Source: Tanytarsus gracilentus (Eukaryota; Arthropoda; Insecta; Diptera; Chironomidae). From it: a stretch of 64,000 bases of DNA. Both the position numbers and the translations under genes were made by a program. The number at the start of each line of letters is the position of its first letter. Position 1 is the stretch's first letter. The notes beneath the pieces are model-generated. The model did no database searches. It was not told the DNA's origin and worked only from the letters and a program-made list of their open reading frames with translations. This document shows, piece by piece, positions 9,434 to 20,192 of this stretch. Where the stretch lies: positions 8,936,501-9,000,500 of the forward strand of contig JAXRKN010000044.1 in assembly GCA_038502055.1 (NCBI GenBank), in the 5' to 3' direction.

Positions 9434-12400
9434 TTATAAGTTTAAGACTTTCTGGCTCAATTTTTGATAATAGAGACACAACGATCGATGAATTAACTCA
9501 TACTGCTCACTATTCTGTACCATACCGCCTCTTTGGAGTCTCAAATTGCACACAATTCCTAAAACGTCGACTGAAGTTCCGTCGCCATAATTCGATGAGC
9601 TATTTGCGCGAATTTGTCCCAAGCCATTGAGAATTGCTGCCAAGCAACCAGTTCGTCCAATTCCAGCTGAACAGTGTATTATTGGAAGTGGATTTTTCTC
9701 ATTTCTACTTCGCTTCTCTTCGTCAATCACCCCAAAATCCTTTTTGCAATCGCCATCGAGAAGGTCTAAGCTAAGATCGAGTAGAACATCAATGTCTTGG
9801 GGCGATCGATGATCCGGCCAATCGGGAAACCAGTAATGATAAATTGAAAATGTCTGATGAACTTCCGCTTGCGAATTTCCATAAATGAGTAAAAGTTTTC
9901 TAATTGTATAGCCATTTTTGGCCATAATCTGCTCATTCTTTACCACAAAATAGTTGAAATTCGCTTCGAGTTTCTCATTTCGATCCACAATCGTGTCTAA
10001 ATTATCACGAATGAAATTTTCGTCGGGCGTAGCCGAAGTGTTGGTAAAAACTTCACATTTATTTAAGTCTTGTGGAAAGTAGATAGCACATTTTGATCGT
10101 TGACTCTCGATGAAATCGGTGAGCATCGCAATCTTTTGGCATCCTTGCATGTTCTGCATGACCATGAGCCAAAATTCAAAGATGGTATTTTGCATTGGTC
10201 CTTGCGTTGCGATGTAGCAATCAGATGCGTAGTCATGACCCTAAAATTTAAGTTTATTTTAAATCTATTAAAACTTCTAGCAAAAAAAACTTACTTTAAT
10301 GTAATTGGCATTAATGTATGACTCTTGCTGCGCTCCATCTTCTCTTTGCAATATCACACGTGAATGCTCATTAGGTAAAATGCTTTTGTAGCGATTTTTA
10401 GACTGTGATCCAAATACCATCGGTTTCTCCTGATAATTTGTTGGCAAATTCCAAAATTCTTGATGAAGTTTCACAAGCAATTCCCGTTGAATGTCAAGTG
10501 ATTCTGTTTTTCGTGCCGCTTCAAAGGTGACGAGAGAAACCGGATCAATTTTATTATTTAAAACGTCGTCGTTATTAAATTGCTTTTGGCCACACGCAGA
10601 ATGATCTTTCGATTGATTCTTGTAGGATTTAAGGAACAGGGTGTTTAAATCTTTCAGCTGTGCTTCGTCGAGGACATTGGAAGCGCTCTGAAGAAATTGT
10701 ATGTTGGCGAGATAAATTTTGAAATCTTCCGAAGTGCTCTGTGGACTCAATGGCTTTGTGCTGATGACCGGTACATTTTCGAGTTGACTGCATGCCAATT
10801 TATCGACAGATCCATAAGGTGTCGGATCATCTTTTTGCTGTCGATGACAACCTCCAATGCTCATTGCCGTCGATCGAATATGATGCAAATTTTCCGAACT
10901 AAGAAATTTTCTTTGGTGTGTTTTTGTCGTCTGATGACTTGCCGCATCTTCCACCTCCTTTTCGAGAAATTTTAGAAAATTAATTTTATTTCTCATAATT
11001 ATTTTAATTTCTTACCTGTTCGAGCATGATGATTTCATTCATTTGATTTGTATTTACGCTACTCAAACTGCACTCGGAACCCCTCAGATTGCAGTTACTG
11101 ATTGATAGACCGCGGTTTTGAATGTTTAGGGTGAGACTGGCGTTTGAATTTCTTCGCTCGAGGAGTCCACCTTTTCTTTGCTGCTGCTGCAATGCAGTCG
11201 ATGTTGATCCAGTAATGTTTAGTGAGCTATGACTATTAAATCGATTTAAATTATTATTCGATCCTTGAATATTAAGCGTAAGACTTGTGTTCGACCCTCG
11301 CCTTTGGAGGAGATTTTTCTTTAGTCGGCTCTGAAGTTGCTGATGATGTTGTTGTCCTTGAAGGTTGTAATTTGAGCCACCACTCGTTGTCGCTATGTTG
11401 AGATGAGAGCTATGGATATTACCGAGACTGTAGTTACTGCAACTTAGTCCACGCATTAAATTGCCACAACTTCCGTCGAGATTAAGCGTTAGACTATGAT
11501 TTGAGCCGCGTCTCTGAAGAATTCCGCTCTTTGACGATGACATCAATTGAGGCGGTACCGGAGTAATTCGTTGAGATGGTCCAGATGGTTTCTAATCAGA
11601 TAAATCGTAAATGATTGTATTGAACACATTTAGAAAATTGATAATACTCACTGTCTGCTGATCAAAGTCATTAATGCTCATGATTTCGGGAAGAGTTTTC
11701 AAGTTGCTGGAACTCACATTGAGTGTCTGAAAAGATGCTGTCAAATTTGCTTTCGACGAGTTTGAGCTTTGTTGAACGTGCGATGTGACATGAAGTTTAT
11801 TGACATCGTCTGGATTCTCATCGAAACTACCCAATTTTCGGCTACTACTATATCGATGACTGTATCCATGTCCAGAAATAGTGCTTGTTCCACTGCGCTC
11901 TTCGCTCGATGAAATTTTCAATTTATTCGATGTCAAATGCTTTGGCGTTGAGGGCACCGATATGCTGTTCTTTGCATTGCCAGTTCCAAAATAGTAGCTA
12001 TAAGTTTCTGACGATGCCATTTTACATACGCCATGCATCATATTTTTACTACTCTGACTGCTCGTCTGATGCTGTTGATTTTGATCAGAGTCCAGTGACA
12101 CAGCCTTCATTTGTTGAAAGTTCTTTATGGTTGGCGTACGACAAATTTCATCCTCAATAAACTCACTGCCGCTGTCATCATCGTCATCTAAAATTAAATT
12201 AATTTAAATTTTTATTGCTTATAAAATCTTAATTACTAAAACTATTACCGTGATCTCTCTGATTCATGTTTATATCACTAACACTACTACTGCAAATGTC
12301 CAATGAACTGTCACGATGGTCAAGATTAATTGTTAAATTATAAATATTCTTTGGATTGAAGCGATTATTATTGTTGGCACACGATTGTGCTGCTGCCGAA

Positions 12401-14400
12401 TACACATCACTCTCCGACTCAGAGTCCCTTATCTGCTTATTACTATATGCCGACGAGGCAATCTCGACGAGTTCTTCAACTGGCATGGTGAGATTTTCCT
12501 CCACTAAACGAGCGCCATCCGAATCCAGCGATATTGATTTCAGACGAGCTCGCCTTATTGTGAGCGTATTCTCGTAGTTATTGTTGTTAATATTATAATT
12601 ATTATTATTATTATTGTTACCTAGATAAATTTGTAGACATTAATTTGTTACAATTTACTATATTTTAAAGTGAATCTCACCCGTTTCACCAGCACGACGA
12701 CATCCAACGGAAGTCGGAGATTTTTCCTCTGGCGTTGGCGATTCAACCTCATCGATCTTGAGAATTATACTTTCCTTTTCACTAGCCATTGCAGCACTCT
12801 CGTCAATGCTTAAATTTTCAAAAGTTTTCCTAAGCGTACTTGGCACATTCTGATGATCGTCATGCTTTCGAGTTGAAATCGCTGCCACCACTGGCGGAGT
12901 TTCGATGTCGGGAAATCTAAAGTAATTTCCAATTTTGTATGTGGCCATCGTTGACGATATGGGAGAACTTCCCGTGCTTGTGGTCATGCCAGCAATTACT
13001 CGCGATGATCCACTCGCGGGGGGTGTTGAGAGGAGGATTTTTGGTGAGAAATTAAAGCGATTATTTGGCGACTCGAGAGGTGAATTTTGCTGTTGTAAAA
13101 CATTCGTGTTAACTTTCGGTGATGTTGAGATGACAGAGGATGGCGACGACGCGGAACTGCTTGTTGTTATTGACTTGTTGAGACAAATATTGCGTAATTT
13201 TGTCGGTTCCTTGTTCTCCTTGTTACTATCGCTTGGTGATAATATGAAGGGATTTGACGCGACACCAGCCGTCGTTGGAGTCTGGAGCACAGCAAATTGA
13301 GAGCTTAGAAGATTGGGACTGTTGGGTGCTTTTGTAAAATAGGTTTGTGTTCCAGTCGTCGCATACTTGTGATGTAGTGAGTGATATTGTGCGATTAGTG
13401 GACTAAAGGGCGGCGGGGATGTAGCGATTGACTTAAAAATTTTCTCCTCTTTCGGTTGAATGCAATGTAATTCCTCGTGAAGAAGCGCTAACGAAGACTG
13501 AGCTGGCGGTGAATCACTAAAACATAAAAAAATGTTAGTTAACTATTAAAAATGTATTCTAATTAAAGTTTACCATGCAGCCCTCGGTTGTATTATGCTT
13601 GCAACACTTATATCACTGATAGTCATTGGACATGCAAATGGATTAGATTTTTCCATTTCGTGAATAATTTCGGGTCGCGGCTCACTCTCATAGCCTCCTA
13701 TAGCCTCCTCATCATTATCATCGTCGTCATCTTGTTGCAGCTCTTTCGGTGAATTTGGCGGTGTAGTTTTAAACTCAACAGTCTCTCGTTTTCTTTGTTC
13801 AATATCATCACTCACAACAGCGGAATTGTCGACAATCTGCTTAGTATTTTCTCGCAGCCACTTGCGACTGTTCATCTTATTATTACCGAGTTTATTATAA
13901 TTTTTTACTTTTTCGCACCTCTTGGTGCCCACCAAGCTATTACCGCCTTTGACTCTACACAATTGCTCAAGTATTTTTTCTTGTTTCTGTTTTTTCTTCG
14001 ACACGAACTCACGACCGGGATTTTCGCGAAACGTCTTTCGTATCCAGACAAATAAAATGAACGCGATAAATAGCACGGCTATGATCGTTATTGCGAAAAT
14101 AGTTAGTGGCAGCACAAGCTCTACTAGCGATGAAGACGAGGATTCACTTAAATGTTCATACGATATCAAATTGTTATCATCGCCACTATTTAAATTATTA
14201 TTTGTCACTTCTTTACTTCCACCACCACCGCCAGCACTGCTTGGGTGCACTCGCTTAAGATGCTCGTTTGTTCCGTAGTATTGAATATTTCGATTAAAAT
14301 TGTTGCTTAACGAACGAAACATACGCAGCTTCGTGTAAGGGTATGACAGTGATGATGATAGGGATGATTTACTACTCTCATATTTCGAATCCACTTCCAT
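9434..14400 (-). CDS. PTP-ER: KIM-type protein tyrosine phosphatase (PTP-ER-like)
   Basis: Seven coding exons on the minus strand (14400-13574, 13516-12681, 12620-12249, 12187-11652, 11591-11016, 10957-10295, 10240-9434) with introns of 54-61 bases join without a phase break and give 1538 residues. A hydrophobic segment at about residues 94-120 is followed by RK-rich sequence. No signal peptide precedes it, so I infer one membrane span with the long C-terminal part in the cytosol. Residues ~280-870 are low-complexity Ser/Asn-rich. Three kinase-interaction motifs follow at 881-895, 951-965 and 1000-1014. The PTP domain (about 1220-1525) has KNRYKSILPNEHSRV, YINANYIKG, WPD with Asp1413, HCSAGIGRTG with Cys1460 and Arg1466, and a Q-loop (QNSEQY), so it should be active. 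KIM phosphatases bind and dephosphorylate ERK/p38. Drosophila PTP-ER dampens Ras-ERK signalling. The orthology to PTP-ER rests on the KIM plus domain type and is less certain than the family. Confidence 0.9.
11121..11522 (-). other. Three tandem MAPK-docking (KIM) motifs
   Basis: Within one exon of the phosphatase, three copies of the docking motif are encoded at 11522-11478 (ILQRRGSNHSLTLNL), 11312-11268 (LLQRRGSNTSLTLNI) and 11165-11121 (LLERRNSNASLTLNI). Each has the paired arginines, the Ser that in vertebrate KIM phosphatases is a PKA site, and the hydrophobic L-T-L end. Related Ser/Asn/Leu-rich text follows each copy, which suggests duplication of a larger unit of about 50-70 residues. 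Confidence 0.85.
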
Positions 14401-14890
14401 AGTCAAATAACAACGCTTTTATAGCTTAATTCATATTACTAAAATGAGAAGAGAAAAAATTAGTTGCTGTAATTAAAAAACATCCAGTGAAGTTTCACCT
14501 TTATACTTATCCAGCTAATTAATGTATAATATTCCATTATTGTAAGCGTATTCTTTGATTTATTTTCTTCTCTTTTTTGATAAATTGTCAAATATCTGTG
14601 AAAAGATCAGATGAAAAAAATATTTTGCGACTGTAAAAAAAATTGTTTTGATTTTTTCCACTAAATCCAAAAACTATTGCAAAGAATAGACAATCATAGC
14701 GACAATAGCTTCTTTAAGTGCGAGAATATGCTTGAATAATTACCGATAGCTACCTTATTTATACTTAAAATATCTTAAAATCAAATTTTTTCTTTTTTTA
14801 TGAATTCTCCAAAATTTTCATTCTTTAAAGTCTCCGAAAATATCTCGACAAAAAGAGCAAATAATTTTTTAAGTTGCGCTCCCTTCGACT
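14401..14890. promoter_or_regulatory. Divergent region between the phosphatase and RpL31
   Basis: No coding sequence is seen. The region should hold the phosphatase promoter (minus) and the upstream part of the RpL31 promoter (plus). A TATAAAAG on the minus strand lies only about 20 bases before the phosphatase ATG, too close to be its TATA box unless translation starts elsewhere. Confidence 0.4.
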
Positions 14891-14917
14891 CTTTCTTTTC
14901 TCTACAAACTCGAACGT
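14891..14917 (+). other. Candidate non-coding first exon of RpL31 with a TOP-like start
   Basis: A pyrimidine run (CTTTCTTTTCTC), like the terminal oligopyrimidine start of ribosomal-protein mRNAs, is followed closely by a consensus donor GTGAGT at 14918-14923. The acceptor at 15273-15274 after TTCTCTCTTTTTAG would remove a 357-base intron and leave 16 bases before the ATG. The exact start is inferred. Confidence 0.5.
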
Positions 14918-15290
14918 GTGAGTCTAAAATTTTAACATTTAATTAATTTTTGGGTGTTTTTAAGGCAAATTGTGCAATTTATTGTGTTAATTATTGTTAA
15001 TAAGGAGTCGTTTACTTTGATTAACTTAAATAAAGCACAAGAAATAACTAAAAACTGTTGAAAAACTGCTAAAATAATTTTCTATATTTTTTAAAAATAT
15101 TTTTGGATTTTTTTTAGTTTCCATTTAAGTTCTAAGTTTTTTTTGACTGACTGATATCATTTCTTAATTATCACTTTTAACTTAACAATTGATTGCACAA
15201 AATTTGTCTGATAAATAAACAAAACATTAAAAATTTTTTGAGGTTAATAATAAATTTTATTTCTCTCTTTTTAGCTCAAGTTTGATAGCA

Positions 15291-15753
15291 ATGGCTAAAG
15301 GCAAGACGGAAAAACGTACCAAGTCCGCGATCAATGAGGTCGTGACACGCGAGTGCACAATTCACCTCAATAAACGCCTTCACAAAATTGGCTTCAAGAA
15401 GCGTTCACCAAGAGCTGTCAAGATCATCAGAAAATTCGCTGAAAAAGAAATGGGCACAAAGGACGTCCGTATTGACACTCGCCTCAACAAGGCTGTTTGG
15501 TCTCGTGGTATCAGGTGAGATAAAATTATTAAATTTGCTTGTGTGACCTGTATAAAAGTTCACTTTAATCGATGAAAAAACTAACAAAGATCTTGACGAT
15601 TTCAGAAATCCACCCTTCCGCATACGCGTTCGCCTCTCGAGACGCCGCAACGACGATGAAGATTCACCCAACAAATTGTACACCTTGGTCACCTACGTTC
15701 CAATTGAAAGCTTCAAGGAACTCCAAACTGAAAATGTTGAAGCCGAAGATTAA
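15291..15753 (+). CDS. RpL31: 60S ribosomal protein L31 (eL31)
   Basis: Exons 15291-15514 and 15606-15753 flank a 91-base intron and encode 123 residues, the usual eL31 length. Family landmarks run through the whole protein: an N-terminal basic segment, EVVTRECTIHLNKRLH, FKKRSPRAVKIIRKFAEK, DVRIDTRLNKAVWSRGIRN and a C-terminal LYTLVTYVPIESFKELQ block. It is a component of the large ribosomal subunit near the peptide exit tunnel. It lies convergent with the ZP-domain gene. Confidence 0.98.
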
Positions 15754-15809
15754 ATTTCCAATTTCGCTGCAAGTTCAATAAGTTGAACATCAACAACTTA
15801 CTGTGAAAT

Positions 15810-15815
15810 AATAAA
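15810..15815 (+). terminator. Poly(A) signal of RpL31
   Basis: AATAAA lies 57 bases after the RpL31 stop codon, giving the short 3' end typical of ribosomal-protein genes. Confidence 0.65.
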
Positions 15816-15837
15816 ACTATTTGGAAAAAAGGAAAAC

Positions 15838-15857
15838 AGTGTGTGTGTGTGTGTTGT
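15838..15857. repeat. GT microsatellite
   Basis: A short run of GT repeats lies just past the RpL31 poly(A) signal, between two convergent transcription units. Confidence 0.8.
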
Positions 15858-16136
15858 GAATAATTTGAGTGATGACCACTTTAAAAGTTAAAAAATTCAA
15901 TTTATTCGAAATCCTTAATTTATTACAGTTAAACATCCAAAAAATGCATCAAAAGAGAATTCGTATCACATAAAAATGGGTCTAAAATGATTAATTTAAC
16001 ATCGAGTGATGTGATAAAATACAAAAAAGACTCATTCCTATGATGATCAACTTAAGAGCTAAAATTTTCACATATAAGTTATTAAATCTAGCTTAAAACT
16101 ATCTCAGTGCATTAATTAATCTCTAAATATGAGAGC

Positions 16137-19100
16137 TTATTGAACCATCGCTCTTCCTGCGTAGCCCGAAGTCGTGAAGTCATCTAAAGATTTTCGTCCT
16201 GCAATTTGTAGCTTCGAGGCGAGACCGCATGTCTGAAAAGAAATTCTTAATAATGCCTTAGTGATTAAAATTAAATAATCTTACAATGACAGTTGAAAGC
16301 GCTAGCAGTCCAGCGAGGAGTGCAGAAATTACCACAAAATTTTTGCACTGATCTTGCGACTCAAAACTAACGGCATTTGAAAATTGACCCGGCATCAAAA
16401 CCGAATATTGAAGATTTTCTTTAAATCCAGTGTAGTCTGTGACATTCGCGTCGAGCGTCCTTCTCTTTCTTCCGTGTCCTAAAAAAATAATAATCAATGT
16501 TTAAGAATATCCGTTAAAAATTCAAATATTCTCACTTTTATTATTAATATTCGGATCAAACATGTCGAGACAATAGTCAGGTTGACAATCAGCCGCATCC
16601 ATGCAGGCTTTAATCTGCGAATGAATCCATAAAGTTGATCTCTCCTTCATTGAGCTCAATAAAAATGCTTCAAAATCGAGAAAAACCTCGTTAGGTCGAT
16701 CGCGATAGCGTGCAGGTTGATGAGGTATGATAGAGGCAAAATCTCGATTTCGACAGCCATCTCTTACGAGAGAAACAGCGCCGACTGTATGAGGATCATC
16801 CTTGTTATAATAAAATAAAATTTAGATTAAAGCCGATAATTTTTAGAATAATTAATTTCTTACAGGATCCGGTGAAACCGTTACTTCCATTAATTTCACA
16901 TATTTCCACACACTTTGCAGACTAATTCGAGCTCTCAGTTGAAGTTTGGTGCCAATAGGTACGGCTTGATCGACTGGAACTTCATTTCCACTTAAGGCAT
17001 TTGTGACATTTTTGTGTAGATGATGATGGCCATGTGACTGTCCTCCAACCCTCCCCAATGGCGGCGCTTCTTTATAAAGTGCGACCTCGTATTCAAGTCG
17101 ACCAGGAGTTTCCTTGATAAATTATTTAAATTAAAAAAATTCTACATGACTTTATGAAAATTCTTTTTACCTCTACAACGCCAGACACTCGTGCACCATG
17201 TGGGCTTTAAATTAAGAGAATAAATTTCAATGAATATGCAAAAAACACAAATAAACAGCAACTCACAAGCTACCGGCAAAACCAGCGGCTTTATTTTGTA
17301 TAACAGTCGGCTCAGGTGGTTTACACATGATTATTAGCTCTTGATCCGATTGCATTACAACGCCAGGAAATTGCGGAAACCAAATTCTCACGTGAACGAA
17401 GCCATTTCTCTTGAGCACTCCGCATCGTGTAAAATCTACGATTTTAAGATCGTAATTAAGTTCCGATGGGTCGTTTCGATCTGGTTTAATGGTACATGAG
17501 TAATCATTATCGGGATTAACTGAGCGATCATCTGCAAACAATGGATGTCCCTTAAATCCAACGGGTTTTTTTAGTTTTGCAGTTATCATGTCGCCCATCG
17601 TGGAGCCTTGCGATGAAAACGAACACTGAATTTCGGACACATCGTAGTCTTGTGCCAGTGCTGTGGCAAAGAACGACTGGAAAAGAAAAAAGAAGGAAAT
17701 TAAATTTTTAATTGCGAAAGAAATTAGAGCGAGATTTTGCACACAGAATATAATTAAGAGCGGAGATTAATGAGGGAATTTTTTTAAAAAAGGGATGGAC
17801 ATTTCTTAATTTTGAAAACTATCAAATTTCTCAAGATACTTTGAATGCAAACTTAAGTACTCTACCAAAAATTTCTATTAATTTTTCTCAAATTTAAATT
17901 CCTAGAAATTTTAATATTCTTGTCCAAGCAGAATTTGAACGAATAAAAATCTGAAAGTCACTTTTTGTGATTAAATTCGAGACAAAAGCCATTATCATCC
18001 CATAAAAGTTAAAAAGTAGTTCATTGGAGCATTTCTTGTCATTTCATTTTCATTGTTTAAAATTATCATTCAGAAGCACATGCAAGAAGGCTTTTGATTC
18101 AATAAGAATTGATTACGCAGCTCAACCTCAATCTGTTTGGTTTCTGTTTTTTTTTATTGAGTTAATAAAAGATTTGATGAAATGAAAATTGTCAGGCATG
18201 ACCGTTAATGATGCTAAAGAAAAGAAAAATTAGAACCAGCTCAAATTTGACAAGCCATAAAAGATTTTTTAATTGAATTAATGAATGAGTCAGCGATTTA
18301 GTAAAATTCTTTCATAAGTCGATGATAATTTCTTAAATTTAATTTTCCACATGCTCAAAGTTGAAATCGAAAGCAAAGCTCACATGGCTCGTGTTGTAAA
18401 ATGGGTCAAAATTCTCATAGCGCATTAAATTAACCCGAAAATTGTCTTGAAAATTTTCAGCGCTGAAGATGTTTGTTGAGCATTTTGTTGTAAACTAACA
18501 TCGCATTACGAGAAGAGTTGAAATTTCTGTGCCTTTCGTCGTGCTACACTTATTCCGCTACGTCAAAAAAAAATTTTTTTGAAATGATATCAACGTGAGA
18601 GAAAATTTCAAATTTTTCAGTTCTGCAGAAGCAATGCATTGACTAAATTTGGAAGTGAATGCAATTAGACTTTTTTTATGGATCAATCACTTTCACGCCC
18701 GGTTGTAAAAGTTTTATCGAGGACGGTCAAGAATTGAAAATTTAGAGCATCACAAATTGATTAGTGCGAGATGCGAAATGGAAAAATTAAAACCAACAAA
18801 TAAAATGGCTCAGCACCGCAATTGAAACTCTCAGAATGGCTAAAGTGAGTCAAAGTAACTTAAACTTGATAACGGATTTAAAAAAAATTTGTCGAATTGA
18901 GACTTAAAAACGAAATTAGACCAACATGTTTCAAAGCTGACCACACAATAACGCTAAACTGTTGTAATCTCATCGCAGATAATCTCGTTGAAAATTGTAG
19001 TGGTTGGTGAGATTTACAGTGGCATTAATATTGTTAATCGTCACGACTCTAAAATTGTGAGAATGAAATGTCGATAAAACGGTCGTGTTTAATGTGACAC

Positions 19101-20192
19101 GTGGTGGATGAAGTCCGTTAAATCTTTAAAGTGCTTCGAATATTTTTAATGAGCATCAATTTTTTTAGAAATTTAAAAAACCTCAAAAGCAACTGATTTA
19201 AATATTTTTGCATGATTTTTCAACCTCACTCGTGTTTAGATTAATTTCAATAATTCCGTTAATATGCAGCACGATGAACATCATAATTAAATCATCCATT
19301 CTACTCGATCAAAATACAACATCGATCATGTTCTAAATTTAATTCAAATCAATGAATAAAAAACATGCAGCAATTAAAGTTTAAGATCTAGATTCAACCC
19401 ATTTTAACAGACCACGAAATAACCGCTGCAATTTCAATCTGACTCTTAATTTCTTACTTATCGACAGAAGCTGAATTATTGCATTTCTATTGTTGAACGG
19501 TAATTGCCAACACTCGAGTGAGTTTGAGTCGAATATTAATTCTCACGATCGTCGAGCAAACTCTCGCTTTTCAAGACACATCGTAAGGTGCAAATTTCAT
19601 TCACTTATTGCCGAAGACGAGTTGAGTGGAGAAGAACATGAGCATTCACTGCGCGCGTCTTCAATCATTGCCTTTTTACAACTCATTTCCGGAGATTTTC
19701 AAGCAATCAATAACTTCGAGTAGAAAAGAATGCGTGAAAGAACTTTTTCAATGCGCAAAAAAAATCCGTTCATTCTTTGTGCTTGGTATGTAAGAGAATC
19801 GCCGCTGTGAAATGATTTTTCTTAGACGTGATGATCTCGAGGAAAATAATTGAACACGCGCTTAGATCAGTTCACCGCTTTAATGACATAAAGTAAGGTA
19901 TTGGCATAATTTCCCGCTTTATGCGATATCGATTAACGTTTGAATGATCTTTTGGGCGTTCAATGGAATTGAGAACGTTTTACGGGATAAAAATTGGATT
20001 TTAATTTTTTCAAAATATCTAAAGACATTAAATTAAAAAATTTTAAAACATAAATTTCCGCGTTAATCAAATGAAATTGCTAGAAATCGCGAATAGCAAA
20101 AAAAATTGCAATTTCTAAACTCAACTTACCACGATAATGACAATTGATGCTATTACGCTCACATTAGCTCGCATTTCTCTATTCCTTTTCAT
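16137..20192 (-). CDS. ZP-domain type I membrane protein
   Basis: Seven exons on the minus strand (20192-20130, 17676-17267, 17204-17171, 17112-16864, 16800-16536, 16478-16285, 16232-16137) keep phase and encode 436 residues. The 63-base first exon and the start of exon 2 form a signal peptide ending near ALA29. A ZP module follows: a ZP-N half with paired cysteines (EIQC, DYSC, FTRC, IIMC), then a ZP-C half with four closely spaced cysteines. After it comes a furin-type RKRR at 344-347, a membrane span at about 388-410 and a short cytoplasmic tail of about 26 residues. This is the layout of insect apical-matrix ZP proteins, which are cut at the furin site and polymerise outside the epithelial cell. 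I cannot say which Drosophila ZP gene is the orthologue. The first intron is 2453 bases, while the others are 46-63. It contains the left arm of a large inverted repeat. Confidence 0.9.
18344..18975 (+). repeat. Left arm of a ~0.65 kb inverted repeat
   Basis: The reverse complement of this stretch recurs at 23944-24611. By eye the two differ at scattered single bases plus two indels (an extra block of about 20 bases and one shorter insertion in the right copy). The arm lies inside the first intron of the ZP gene. It has no open reading frame of note and no obvious terminal repeats of its own. Confidence 0.92.

Noticed and set aside
14417..14426. TATAAAAG as the TATA box of the phosphatase gene
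   Set aside because: It lies about 20 bases before the ATG, which would put transcription start inside the coding sequence.
15515..15605. snoRNA in the RpL31 intron
   Set aside because: Ribosomal-protein introns often host snoRNAs, but I see no C/D box pair or H/ACA arrangement in these 91 bases.
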